A stretch of 64,000 nucleotides of DNA from positions 293,793 through 357,792 of the forward strand of contig JAULBX010008883.1 in assembly GCA_032358255.1 (NCBI GenBank), given 5' to 3'. This document shows, in pieces, positions 47,080 through 59,689 of the stretch (within the stretch, counting starts at the first letter, position 1; every line of letters starts with the position of its first letter). Source of the stretch: Heterotrichella gracilis (taxonomy: Eukaryota; Sar; Xanthophyceae; Tribonematales; Xanthonemataceae). A program made the translations under genes and the position numbers. A model generated the notes under the pieces. That model was not told where the DNA came from, made no database searches, and saw only the letters and a program-made list of their open reading frames with translations.

Positions 47080-50000
47080 ATGGCAGGCTCTATTCCAGGA
47101 GCAGTGCAGCTGCTTGTGCTGCTATTGCTGCCCCTGACCTTCACAGCTCCAGCAGCTGCGCAAGTGTATGTGCAAACAGCCGGCACAGATACACAGTATG
47201 ACACAGTGCTGTACCTCGCCAAAAATGGAGGCGTGGTGGCGGGTAGTGGCGCGGGCACAAACATCACCAACCCCGTGGCAGTCGCAGCCCCAAAGGGGCT
47301 TCAGAGCAAGGCCAAGTGCGCTTGGGTGTGCAGGTAAGGAGCCACGATATAGGGCACCGTACTCAGCAAGCAGTGCAGGTTTGACATGGAAAGTCCACTT
47401 CCCCGAGTAATGTGTGTTCCTTTGTCACTGTTCCTCCGCCCCATCCAAGCCACGGCCGCTGACCTGTGCCCCCCACCACAGTGATCCGGGTGTGGTGGGA
47501 AACCCTGCCTCCTGCCCCAAGACAGACTGCCTGGCAACCGTGGACGCCCTTATCTCAGCAACAAACAATATCGGCTCTGCAGATGTCAGGTGCGCGCCGC
47601 GTCTCGCACCATAAGCTGTGCTGCACCCTGATTTGCGCAACAACCTGGGGAATCAAACACTCCTACAGTCGTTTGCCATAGCCTTCTTCTTGGGATGGAA
47701 TGTCTAAATGATCCTTTATGTGGTGCAGTCTGGTGCTACAGCGCGCCAGGACTGATATCGCAGCCAACTTGAACAGGACCAGTGGCAGCCTCGACCCCCA
47801 GACTTTGACCAAGATTCTGGAGAAATACGTTCCTGCAGTTGATATGACGCCACAAATACGGGCACTCAACACACAGAATGACCGTACGTAGCAGTCCCCC
47901 CACCTTTGCCGTTGCTGCTGGACCTTCAAAATTGAGTGCAGAACCCCATGCACCTGTGCAGTATTGTGGGCGCTGGCTGCAATTTCTTTGGCTCATGCTC
48001 AATGGTGTGGTTGCAGGCAACATTATGCTGTCACTGTCAGCGCTCAGCAAGAACTTTGACGATGTTGCCGCCCAAAGGGGCCTCAAGGGGTGGAAGTTTG
48101 GCTCCCTCCCTTGCGGGACGGGCGACAGCGAATGGACCGGCGTCAAGTGTGACGACATCACCGGCAAAGTCGACAGCATGTGCGTGCACTCTCCCTGCAT
48201 TGCCCCACAAATTCCACCACTCTATCCACTGCCAACCAGCATCCTCACACAGCAGCAAAGGGGCCTACAATGCACCTAATTAGAATGGTCTTTTCTTTTC
48301 CGAGGCTGTCACACTATCCCTGAATAGCGCCTGTGCCGCTGCCTGCAGAGACCTGAGCTGCCACGAGGACGACGGCTGCCAGCACCGCCTGACGGGCCCC
48401 GTGTCCCCACTGCTGGGCCTGCTGGCGGGTGTGCGCACCATGACCTTCAAGGGGAACAACTTCTCGGGGGAGCTGCCAAAGGACTTTGGCGCAGCGCAGA
48501 CATTCACCTCGCTGGCAGAGCTGTACGCACCAAAACCCTGCTAAAACCCCACCAAGCCATCACACATTCTGCACACCATACTACCTGATATACCCACAAA
48601 AACCCTTGCCGAAACCCTACTGATTGCTTGGCTCATGCTGCACATCCCACCCTCCCGGCCTGTGCATGCTCTCCATGGCAGATCTTGCCATGCCGCTGGT
48701 ATTTGATCTGCATTCCCCTCTCACAGGGACCTTTCCAACAACGGGCTGTCCGGCACTTTCCCCATAGAATGGGGCATGGATGGCGCGTTCCCCAGCCTGC
48801 AGACCCTGGACCTCACCAACAACTCCATCACTGGCACACTGCCAGACCTGAGCCAGCTGGCGGCGGCACCCGCACCCTCCAGCGGCGCAGCCACTGCTGA
48901 TGTCAGCATACAGTCGATGGCGGGGCGGCGCCTGCGGGCGGACACTGGGAGCGCCACAGTGTTCCCTAGCTTGGAGGCAATGTACGTGTGCATGGGGGGC
49001 TGGGGCAGCGTGTGCGCATATCCACATGGCGTGTGCATGTGGCGCAGTTTTGTGCCTATGGCTGCATGGGGATGCATGGATGGTGGCATAGGGGTCATGC
49101 AACGTGGGAGACGGGGCACAAGGATGTGCACGCCTGCACAAATTTACCAAATCTGGCATGATGGCAGGAGGTGGAATGAGGCACAAGAGGTTGTTTCCCT
49201 GCGCAAATTCTCACCCCCTGCGGTATTTCCGGTGCAGCCTATTGGACAACAACGCCTTGACTGGTGAGCTGCCTGCTGGGTGGGGCGCTGGGGGCACCTT
49301 CCCCAAGCTGTCCTCCATCAGCATGGTCCGCAACAGGCTGGGCGGGACGCTGCCTGCGGGCTGGAGGGACACCATGCCAAACTTAAAGTCCTTGTAAGTG
49401 CCGCCGCTCGTTTTCTTTTGCAGTGCGTGGCTATGAGCGAGTGCCTTCTAAGGCTGCACATGCATGCTGCAACCTGTTCTTCCCCTTTGTTATGTGCTCA
49501 CAAGGGATGTTCGCAGTGCGCAGCTGTGAGGGAGTGCCCTATGGGCTCCTCGCGTGCGTCTTTTCCCCCCTTGAGTATGTGCTCACAAGGGACGTTTGCC
49601 TGCGCAGGGTGCTGAGCAACAACGCCTTTGTTGGGACCCTCCCTGACGAGTGGGCGCAGTGGGCCTCCCTGGAGGAGCTGTAAGTGTTGCACTCACCACC
49701 ACCACCACCACAGCTCCTGTCCAGCTTTGCAGCTCATGTGATGTGTCAAACCCACTGCTGGGGCCCTACTGCACTACATCATGGTGCCGGCGTTGCCATG
49801 TGCTGCCTTTCTGATCCAGTGGTGGAACCTGCAGGGTGCTGACCAACAATGCGATAGATGGCAGCCTGCCAGAGGCATGGGGCGCAAACGGCAGCTTCCC
49901 CAACCTGAAGAGGTGAGAAAAATACAGTTTTTTTGTTTTTCTAATTGTTTTTTGTTTATACTATGTCTAACAATATTGCTATGACCGCGGGGCATGCATC

Positions 50001-53000
50001 ACTGGCTGTGTGTTCTGCCCCCACCCACCCGCAGCCTCCCCACTGCGCTGACCCCAAGGTGTGTGGTGCAGGCTGACTATCAACCGCAACACCTTGTCAG
50101 GATCGCTGCCATGGTCGTGGGGGAACCCGGAAGCCTTCCCACAGCTGGAGTACCTGTAAGTGCATCCGCACCACCTGGCTCATTTCGCATGACACAGTCA
50201 CCCCTGCACACATGCATGCACCCAGCAGGAACTACCACACCCAACCTTTGCTCAACCAGTAGACCTGCAATTCTCATGAGTTGCCCCCCCTTGCCTGCCA
50301 CTACACACAGGCAGGATCATCATTGCAAGTTGCTTTTCATGCGCCACAGTGGCATAGCCAGCATTTGGTTGGAAGCCTGTTTGTGATCGATCCCCTGTTG
50401 TCTGGCAGGGATGTTGGGGAAAACAAGCTGAACGGGACCTTGCCTGCCAGCTGGGCAGCCAGCAACGACTCCACCTCGGTCCCATTTCCCTCGTTGGAGG
50501 ACCTGGTGTTGGCGGGCAACGCGCTGACAGGCACACTGCCACCGGAGTGGGGCAGCAACATCTCCTTCCCAGCCCTGTCCAGCATGTGAGTCCCGGCCTG
50601 GAATGGCCTCCACCATGCAGGGCTTGTCTATCTGGCATCGACACCCACCGAAATCTGTGTCTCGCCGCTCTGGCCTTCCAGGACCCTGAACCCCAAACCT
50701 GCCACCCAATGCGCATGGTTTCCAGTTCACAACCACTGCTCACGTTTGGTGTGCTGCAATGTCGGTTCCTTGCTTACCATGATCCACCCGCCTCTGCAGC
50801 AACCTGGCCGACAACTACCTCACTCATGCCTAAACCCTAGACGCACCCTAAACCCTAAACCCACCCCAAACCCTAGCCCGCCCCTGCAGTAACCTGGCCG
50901 ACAACTACCTCACGGGGGCCATCCCCGACTCGTGGGTGTTCAATGGACACCTGCAGAACGTGTTCATGGCTCCCGGCAACACCTGGCTGTGCATGGACGA
51001 CAAGGTGGAGCCCCAGGACTACAACTACAAGCTGTGCTACGCGTGGCAGAACGGCACGCAGTCGCTGGATGGGTCCTACAGCTGCGGGGAGGCGCCCAAG
51101 CCAATGCTCAACTGCTCGGCAGCGGCCACGTTGAGGGTGCGTTGGCATGGTGCTGTGTGCAATCTGACCACGCTAGGGTTCGCATGCATCTGCTTGCTGG
51201 TTGGCCTGGTTGCCTCCTGCGGGCATTGCTTGTGTATGCAATGGGCAAACGTTTGTAACCGTAGCCACTTCACTCCTCTGCGGATTTGAAAGTAGAAATG
51301 AGGTAGAATGTGTAAAAATAAATGGGATGTTTGTGCTACAGACACAGACTTTGTGGAGGATGTAGGGCTTGGTATTAATCGAAGGATTATTTTCCATCAT
51401 GCTGACTTGCACCTTTGCACCCGCAGGGCATCACCGTTCAGTCCAGCGACACCGGCCTTGACCCCGGCCAGATCGCGGGCGTGGTGCTGGGCGTGGCCTC
51501 CGCTGTCATCCTGGCGGCAGTGGGGCTGCTGTTCCTGGTGCACAGGCGAAACAAGCGGCGCAGGCGGGACATTGAGCGCCAGGTGGCGGACCTCAAGGTG
51601 GCTGCGCAAGACACTGCCCAGATCATCCAGGATATCGAGAATCTGGATAAGACGGTGGCAACCTACGGCAGGCGGGAATATGATTGGACCATCCGGCTGG
51701 AGGATGTGGTGATCTCCAAGCGCAGGGATGGGGAGGAGTGGGTGCTTGGCACCGGGGGCTACGGCAAGGTGAGCGCGCGAGATGGACCATGTGGCCCATC
51801 GAGACCATTCATGATTGGCATTTTCTTGCATTTCAATAAAAATAAGAAATGTATATGTGTCTTAATATCAATAAATAAAAGTCATTAAGCCACAAATATG
51901 CCAGCAACCGCTCTACGAGTCTTGACACGCCATGCCTGCTTGATGCGCCACCAGCTCAGCACGGATGCCAATTCGATCCTGTCATGCGCATCCATTCCTA
52001 AGTACTTCCCATGTGGCCCCCACGCCTGGCGCTGTGCTGCGCTTTCCCCTCCTTACCCCCCTCCCCTCCTCTCCCTCGACAGGTGTACAAGGGCGTGTGG
52101 GCAGGCACCCAGGAGGTGGCTGTCAAGGTCATCCCCAACTCCGGGGAGCTTCCCGGGGATATGGAGAGCGCACTGGCCCGCGAAATCGACGTGCTCAAGT
52201 CCTGCCACTCGCCCTACATCGTGCAGTTCATGGGCGCGCACGTGGACGACAAGCAGACGGTCATCGTCACTGAGCTGATGGCGGGCAGCCTGCAGAAGGC
52301 GCTGTACAAGCAGATCATTGACTGGAACAGGAGGTGAGGGTGCGGCTGGCGGTGGTGTGCACAGGCTTACAATATTGTTTGCAGCGGAGCGCTGATGTGC
52401 GCATCGGTGTACATCATGCTGGTTCTGATGCAGCATAGTGTGCATAGTACCATGTAGTACCAACATCGCAACGCAGCCGAAACCTCCGAGCAAATACCAC
52501 CAGCAAGAGCAGTTCCAATGCACTTCCCCTAGCAGCGCCAGGCGCATTGGCCATGGGTCCGGGGATCTGACATGGGCCACATGGCGCGGTGTGCAGGGGT
52601 AACAAGATCGCGCTGGAGGTTGCACTCGGCCTGCACTACCTGCATGCCAACGGCGTGCTCCACCTGGACGTCAAGTCGGGCAACATCCTGCTCACGCCAC
52701 ATGGACAGGCCAAGATCGCTGACGTGGGCCTGGCGCACATCCTGAGCAACCAGGCCACCAACACCATGGGCGTGGTGGGCAAGGGCACCTACAACTGGAT
52801 GGCGCCCGAGGTCCTGTTGGGTGCGTGGCAGGAAACCCCTAGTAACCCTAGTAACCCTAGTAACCCCGCACATATACAGGGGGAAAGGGACCTGGTCTGT
52901 AGTGTTGATGCGGCATGCAGCGTACATGGGTGATCAGTCCCTGACTGTGTTTCTTCTTTTTTGTGAGCATCCCTTTGGCATGTTGTCATGTGTGCAAATA

Positions 53001-55297
53001 TTGACAATTTAAATAAAACAATTAGAATAAAATCGAATAATTTCAATTCACGCAAAAAATTGGCAATACTAAATAGTATCTATCATGCTCCTCAGGTGGC
53101 CAGGTGAGCAGCAAGGCTGACGTGTACAGCTTTGGCGTCCTGCTGTGGGAGATATGCACAGGCGAGATGCCCAGCCGCGTCAACCGGCGGTCAGTGATCA
53201 TCAACGAGGAGTGTCCGCAGGCAATCGCGGGGCTCATCGAGTGGTGCACAAAGCCCGACGCGGAGGACAGGCCAACCATGCAGGTAACGCTTGCACGCAC
53301 ATACACATGGTACACATGGACGGATCGGCTAAGCATTTGTATCTTCACGGTATCTCTCTCCCCCCTGCTTTATCTGCCGTTGGTGGTCCACTTCCTTGAA
53401 GACCATACCCAAACTACTGTGGGTAATAACGCTGGCTGTAGTGTGTGCTCATCTTGTGGCCCTGTCATGACCCTTATTGCCCCTTCTGTGCAGGATGTGA
53501 TTGAGGTGGTGAAACACGTGCTCAAGGGGCCAGGCTCAGGCAAGCTGTCTGTCGCCTCCTCGGGACAGAGGTACGTGTGCCAGTCCCCACCATTCAACCC
53601 ACCCGCATAGCCAGAATACCATGGCTAGCTATCATCTGCTTCCAGCATGGGGGCCTTATGCCATGTGGTTGTGGCATGATGGTGTATGGGCACAGCTTTT
53701 GCACTTTGTTCATAGAAAAAGCATGATCCAATATGATCACATCTCATCCGATCTGGGTGTGGTGCTGTGGTGCCATGTACCTAACATACCCTTTACCCCC
53801 TTCAGGCAACCCATGCCAGCCAGCGGTGGCTCCGAGCGCCAGTGGCTGATGACCGCCACCGACGTGACCAGCGGGGGGGAGAACCTGTTTGACAGCAACG
53901 TGTCACCCACAATAGATGGCCAACCTGGGGGCCACTACGGGCAGTACAGCACAGGCACAGGTAAGCACCCAGCACCACATCCTCTTCTTGAAATATGCTG
54001 CACATGCTCAACTTCCAACACAGCATGTCGCATCACATAAGCCATGGTCTACCTGCAAAGAATGCACCCCCTGTCTGCATGCGGTGCCTTCTTCTGCATT
54101 TCTTCTGCATTTGGGCCACCGGCGTCTGGTACTACAATCCCCTAACCTGTGCTTAAACCCTTAACCTCAAACCTGAACCCTAAACCCATTGCTGCCTCTC
54201 GTTCAGGCTACACCGCCACCGGCATGTCTGGCATGGGCACCGCAAGCGCGGGTGGCATGAGTACCACCCCCACCGACGACGAGGTGGCGCCCTACCCCAC
54301 CCCCTTCGTCCCGCCCAAGCGCAAGAACAAGGGCCAGGCAGGGTCGGGCTCAGGGTCAGGCAGCGGGTCAGGCCCCGCCAGCGGCGCGCCCGACCTCATG
54401 ACCTTTGACCCCCTGCCGGTGCTGGACGAGGCCTCCGCCACAGGCACAGGCACCTCGGGGCGGTCCATGCAGGGGCAGGGAACCTCCGGGTCGCGGCAGG
54501 GTACCGGCGGCTCCTCACAGGATTCTGGCTCGCGCGCCTCGGTGCCCAGCACGGCCACGGGCGAGGATGAGTACGCGCCCTACCCCACGCCGTTTGTGCC
54601 CAAGTTCAAGCGCCAGATGCCGGCCAGCGCACCGACGTCGGCGGGCGGGCCCATGTCTGGGGCGGGTGCTGCGCCGCCCGGGGCCCAGAGCGTGCCTGTG
54701 CCGGCTGAGGAGGGGGCGAGAGGAGGTGAGAAGCGTGCACGTTGTTCCACTGCTGCAAAAATTATCAAATAAATAAGTTTAATATTGTAAAAAATAATGT
54801 GCTGGGGTAGCAGCTGCGCTGCCAGCAAGGGTTGGTGGGTCCATCATGGCTCCCTGCATGGACCCGAGTGCGCCTGGCATCAGCATCAATCACATTCATC
54901 TGCCCCCCATCATGCCGTGCTGACGTGCCCTTGTGCTCCCCTTGCAGACGACCCATGGGCGCCCTACCCCACCCCCTTCGTGCCACCCAAGTTCCGCAAG
55001 AAGGACAGCCAATCTACCTCCGGCCCAGCTACCCAGTCCCACGAGGAGGGCACAGCGGCAGCAGGTGGACCGGCGAGCGCACCACCCGCGGCAACCGCAG
55101 CGCAGCCGCGGGCGGGCCCCTCGGGCATGCCCGGCATCGTCTCCCGTCTCATGACCCGGCCGTTCCGCCAGACGGAGGAGACCTCCAACCTACTGGCCAT
55201 GGGCCCTGGCCCCGAGATAAGCACCGACTCTGAGGCGGGGCGCAGCACGTCGGTCAAGACAGACAGCACGGGGGATGAGCGGCCGCTGCTGCGGTGA
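47080..55297 (+). CDS. Leucine-rich-repeat receptor-like protein kinase with repeated proline-motif tail
   Basis: Begins with a signal peptide (GAVQLLVLLLLPLTFTAPAA). The ectodomain has an N-terminal cap (EWTGVKCDD, about 48135). Plant-type repeats follow, of form LxNNxLxGxLPxxW, including DLSNNGLSGTFPIEW, LLDNNALTGELPAGW, VLSNNAFVGTLPDEW, VLTNNAIDGSLPEAW, DVGENKLNGTLPASW and NLADNYLTGAIPDSW. Each unit starts a new exon after a phase-2 intron. A membrane span (GVVLGVASAVILAAVGLLFL, about 51485) is followed by HRRNKRRRR. The kinase has GTGGYGKVYKG, EVAVKVI (about 52110), HLDVKSGN (about 52660; leucine replaces arginine of HRD, so non-RD), IADVGLA (DVG for DFG) and WMAPEVL. A long tail from about 53800 carries three APYPTPFVP motifs and ends RPLLR. 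Introns hold A+T-rich patches and telomere-like repeats. Ligand unknown. Confidence 0.9.
50786..50913. repeat. Duplicated exon start flanking telomere-like repeats
   Basis: About 38 bases (intron end, gcag, then aacctggccgacaactacct) occur at about 50786-50823 and again at about 50876-50913. CCCTAAA-type heptamers and degenerate forms fill the 50 bases between. Only the second copy continues into a long open exon. Confidence 0.92.
52833..52866. repeat. Tandem 9-bp microsatellite in a kinase intron
   Basis: Three units of ctagtaacc lie just inside the intron after the kinase APE exon. Confidence 0.9.
54281..55001 (+). repeat. Three copies of the APYPTPFVP(P)K motif in the kinase tail
   Basis: Copies encode DDEVAPYPTPFVPPK (about 54272), EDEYAPYPTPFVPKFK (about 54563) and DDPWAPYPTPFVPPKFRKK (about 54949). 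Each has acidic residues before it and lysine/arginine after it. Serine/glycine/threonine-rich low-complexity sequence separates them. Confidence 0.95.
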
Positions 55298-56515
55298 GCT
55301 CACTAGGGGTGCGCAATGTATGCGCTTTTCCTGCAACGATGGGCAGGGCAGGCGATTGGGATCGCACACATGTGCGGATGGCGCGTAGGCCAAGTGCCTA
55401 ATTTACACAATTTTTCGTTTGTGGTGGAATACTCCCTTTTTATGTTTCTGGTGGGGGTTCTATGGGCGTTTCAGCCCTCTATTGATCCATAATTTTTACG
55501 CCAATTTTAGTTTTAAGCACTGGCATGGAGACTTACCTACCATCTTATGGGCACTTCTATGCATACACACACAACGCTACCGCTATTGTCGCAGACCACA
55601 TTCCGCCGTAACAATCCGCCCTACTGGCTAGAGCAACACATGGTCGTTCTATCCGGATTCTGGCGGAATACAGTTTGGAATATTACTCATATATCAGTGG
55701 GCACCGCTGACTACTGGCCCAATCTTTGTTTTCTGCTCTACAATCTATGTTTGGCGCGTTTTGCTGATAGGAATACTAAGCGTGGACCTAAATCGCTCGA
55801 GGAGCGTGTGGAATATATATATATATATATATGTGCTTGTTGGCAAATGACAGCCCGTAGTAGTTGAAACACATTATACCACTTTGTAGTCACAGACTTC
55901 AAGACTCTGTCTTAAATTGATGTTGCTGTAAATTTGCCACTCTGCAGCTTACACGCTGAGCATTAGCCCTTGGCCCTGTCTCGGGCGGCCACCAACCAGT
56001 GCATTGCGAACCACCAAGTACGGTGCACACACATCCACTATCTTGTCACTGGCGGTAGCCTACTGGTGAGTTACTGGTGAGGCGTGTGCTGCAGACGACC
56101 ACTTGTTGTTCTCCAATTGGCAGTGACAAGCTGCAGTGCCAGTTGCTCACTGACTCCAACTGGCTCTGTCTGCTCCAACCCACAAGCTCAAATTGCGGTA
56201 GCTGGCTGCCATGAATAGCCAACTCTTTTAAACGATTGTTGGACAAGTGGGATGCCTGACTAGTCCAGGAAGTTGTCCAGGAAGGTTATTGGTCTACCCG
56301 AGCAAAACCATATCCAGATATATATCAACACAGTTTATCAGGCTCCAGATATAGTTAAACTCTGCACCAAGCACTACTCAAAATTCAGAAGTAACCAGCT
56401 CTCTTGACGTTGCTGTTGCCAACCCCACACATAGGTCGTTTGAGCAGAGCATGCGCGGCGCTGTGCTGCACATGGTGGAGGGCAGTGTCCCTATCTACCT
56501 GCACTAGTTAACGAA
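55298..56515. other. Intergenic region with an A+T-rich unusual stretch
   Basis: About 55410-55860 is richer in A+T than neighbouring genes and ends in an AT microsatellite (55812-55833). Two overlapping open frames of 70 and 106 codons run through it, without a family I recognise. The remainder to 56515 is the promoter side of the transporter gene. Confidence 0.4.
55812..55833. repeat. AT dinucleotide microsatellite
   Basis: About eleven consecutive AT units. Confidence 0.95.
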
Positions 56516-58681
56516 ATGGCTGACCCCGAGGCGCGTCCAGACGAGCAAGCCCGCCTGCTTTTCCCGAGCACAGCAACCAGCAGCGGCGGTGCGACGCCTG
56601 TGGCGCTAGAGGCGAGCCGTGCTCAGGGAGCGGATGCGAGCAGCTGGGTATCTCCAGACCTGGCGTTCAAAGCGTCTTGGGTGGTCAACTGGCTCCTGCT
56701 CGTCGCCAAAGCGGTGGCGTTCTATGTTTCAAACTCCAAGGCGGTGCTGGCTAGCCTCGCAGACTCCGCAGGCGCGTGCAGCAAAACAGTCATGGACGTG
56801 TCATATGCATGCATGCCATGTGACTAAGCACGCATGCAGCTGAAACCTGCTCTGAAGTCACCACTTACACTGGCTGATTACCTTCCGAGGTAAACATACA
56901 TATTCACTAGGTTGGCAACGCCCCCCATCGGGCAACTCTTTGCATCCCCTGACAACACATTGGTGTGTGTACAGTGGACCTGGCGTCACAGCTGGTGCTG
57001 TCCCTGGCAGAAGCCAGTATGAAGGTCCACAGCGTGCACTACCCCATCGGAAGGGCACGGCTGGAGGCACTGGGCGTCATCGGCTGCGCATGCATCATGT
57101 GCATGGCCAGCCTCGAGGTGGTCCAGTTCTCTGGATGGGATTTGATGGTGGGACTCACCAAAGGTGCGAAGCACAAGTACAGTTGCTCTTCTCAGGTTGC
57201 TTGTTGTCACAGTATTACCCAGCGTCCACAACAACTACCATAGAACCAGGCCATGCTGCGCTGAAACCCGGAACCCTAAACCCTAATGTGCCACTGCAGT
57301 TTCATTTTGCTGGGTTTAACTTTTAACACCTCAAAGAATGTAGGAGCTGACAAATGGTGCATTCAATAAAGATCAAAATCCTCCTCATCACACAGGCGAG
57401 TACCCTGTTCTGGAGCTGGGCCCGCTCGTGTACATCATCATGACGGTCGGCACTGTCCTCAAAATCGCGCTCTACTTCGTGTGTGTGGCCGGATCTGCGC
57501 GCACCAAGTCCGACTCCCTGGCAGCGCTTGCTGAGGACCACCTGAACGACGTCATGAGCAACGTGGCCTCCATAGTGAGCGCGGCCATCAGCAAGGGGTG
57601 GAGCCACGGGTGGTGGGTGGACCCCGCGGCGGGGATCGCCATCTCGCTGTGGATCATCTGGCGGTGGTCGAGCGTCATTCACGACCAGGTGGGATGGGGC
57701 AACAGGCAAGGGTTGGATGGGGGGAGGGGGGTGCACTGGGAGGGCGCTGGGGGGAGCTGCATGCTCACAGCTGGATATGATATTTCAACGGCAACATGAA
57801 TGGCATATTGCGCAGCCGTTGGCACACTGCACACTGCACACTGCAGGCGACAACACATAGTTGACCGCCATGCAATGGCAAGCGCACCATGCTGCGAGCG
57901 CCATGCTGCAGCAGTTCTCTCCACTCCAACCCCTCACTACTTGACATGCTGCATCGCCACCACTCACGCCCCCGCCCCACCCCACCGCCACCCCAGGTGC
58001 GCAAGGTGGTTGGCCACACCGCCCCCGCCACCTTCATCAGCCAGGTGGAGGAGCTTGCGAGGGGCCATCACGCACAGCTGGTGGTTGACGTGACGCGCGC
58101 CTACCACTTTGGCTCGCGCTACAACGTGGAGATGGAGGTGGTGCTTCCCGGGGGCATGACGGTGCGCGAGTCACATGACATCGCACTGGAGCTGCAGCAC
58201 AAGGTGAGGATGGTCACCTCATTACAGGTCTCGTTGTTTGGTGGGTCATATTGAGCATCAGTTGCTGCCTATATACAGTTGATGCTTATAGACAGTTGCT
58301 GCCTAATGGTGTTAATTATTTATTATATTTGTTTTATTCTGTCTGCACATTCAAATGTTTAGCTGCGCGTGCTGGTGAAGGCATTCCTGTGAAGGCATCA
58401 CAAATGCAGTCTTTCTTGTTGTTGCATAAAGCAATTTACGCATCCTGGCTCCCCTTGCATGCTGAACAGCATCCACCCCGCTTCATACCTACTATATGCC
58501 CTGCCATTGCCCCCCCGGTCAGATCGAGGCGCTGGATGACGTGGAGCGCGCTTTTGTGCACGTGGACTACCAGCAGCGCAACCTGCCTGAGCACAAGGTG
58601 GAGCGGGCGCTGCTGCTGGGCGAGGGCAGCGGGGACACATGGCACGCCACCTCCCCCCGCAGCAGCCATGACCAGGTGTAA
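56516..58681 (+). CDS. Cation diffusion facilitator, Mn-CDF (MTP) type
   Basis: Proton-coupled efflux of divalent metal, probably Mn2+, into the vacuole or Golgi. Exon 1 (56516-56771) encodes a soluble N-terminus, WVVNWLLLVAKAVAFYV (TM1), then LADSA, and stops at a GC donor. Exon 2 (from 56975) resumes VDLASQL, so TM2 carries DSAVD. Later exons give HYPIGRARLEALGVIGCACI, LGPLVYIIMTVGTVLKIALY, and LAEDHLNDVMSNVASIVSAA with DHLND in TM5. Two DxxxD sites, rather than HxxxD, mark the Mn group. Then WWVDPAAGIAISLWIIWRW (TM6) and a C-terminal cytosolic metal-binding domain (YNVEMEVVLPGGMTVRESHD; about 58490 onward FVHVDYQQRNLPEHK). TAA is at 58679-58681. Confidence 0.92.
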
Positions 58682-58865
58682 TCCAACATCTCCCCATGGG
58701 CCCATCACATGAGGCTTCTCCACATGCATGGAGTCTCCTGCAGAATCAGTGGGGCAGCTGCTGGAATGCAAATCTGGCTTGTAGCGGTACCCTGGGACAG
58801 CAGGGACGCATTGCCTGCTACCTTTCCCCGTAGCAGCCCTGGCCAGGTGTAAGCCAAAACACCCT
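58620..58865. repeat. Imperfect duplication of the transporter's last coding bases
   Basis: About 75 bases at the end of the coding region (58620-58695) are repeated imperfectly at about 58790-58865, including the segment around agcagcc...ccaggtgtaa. The second copy lies in the 3' flank. Confidence 0.7.
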
Positions 58866-59689
58866 GGGGTTGCCAACACTCAGGCAATCATACAGACTGC
58901 TTTGTGTAGGGCCTGTTACATGCATGCAGAGCGTGTGTGCATGCCAGTGTCACCGGGGAGGACCGGTCTGGTGGGTGCTTGAGTGGATTGGCAGCATTGG
59001 CAGCATATGCGCTGAGCGGCTGCTGAGCTGAGTGGGAGGAGTGAGTGTGTTCAATGTTCAACTTGGTACCTCCGTGCGGATGTTTTGTGTGGGTAAGAAT
59101 TACTCGAGAATAGTGTCAGTTACATAGGTGAGCTGTGCATAGTTGCTATGCCGCCTTAATCGCGCCTTTGTCGTATGTTTTCTTTTTCCAGGGAGGTTCA
59201 AGAATGTATGAGTGCCAAATTGCCATTAATGTCACAAATTTTTTATTTCCAACATACCAGCTCTTTCAACCAGCTATTACCGGTAGCCATATTGCCATAT
59301 ATTTGTTTGGTTCCACCAATGCACGCCAAGTTACAGTACTACGATATCCAGCTGGGGCACGTGATGTGTACTGTACAGGCACACTGTGTAATAAAATGAG
59401 ACCCAGAGCCTCCTTAGGAGCCTCCTAGGCTAGGCGTATCGTGAAGATTGCAACAAGGCATGGCATGGCATCGCCTAGCCTTCTTATAAGTGCATTGGCC
59501 ATCACCATATGCATGTGGCGCCATTGTAAAAGTTGAAAATGTTACTGTTACAGTTACTGTAGCAATGATGGCGTATGGGCAGGCCCCGCTGCTGACGCAT
59601 CCTCAAGCGCTGTTGCACCAAACATAAAACTAAAATGGATTATTGTGACAACAATTCAAAATACAACTGAATAATGTACATCATGGCTG
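58696..59689. other. Intergenic region
   Basis: 3' flank of the transporter gene, containing the duplicated tail. No other feature is seen. Confidence 0.45.

Noticed and set aside
54292-54558. Minus-strand frame in the receptor-kinase tail
   Set aside because: It is the antisense of repetitive glycine/serine/proline codons.
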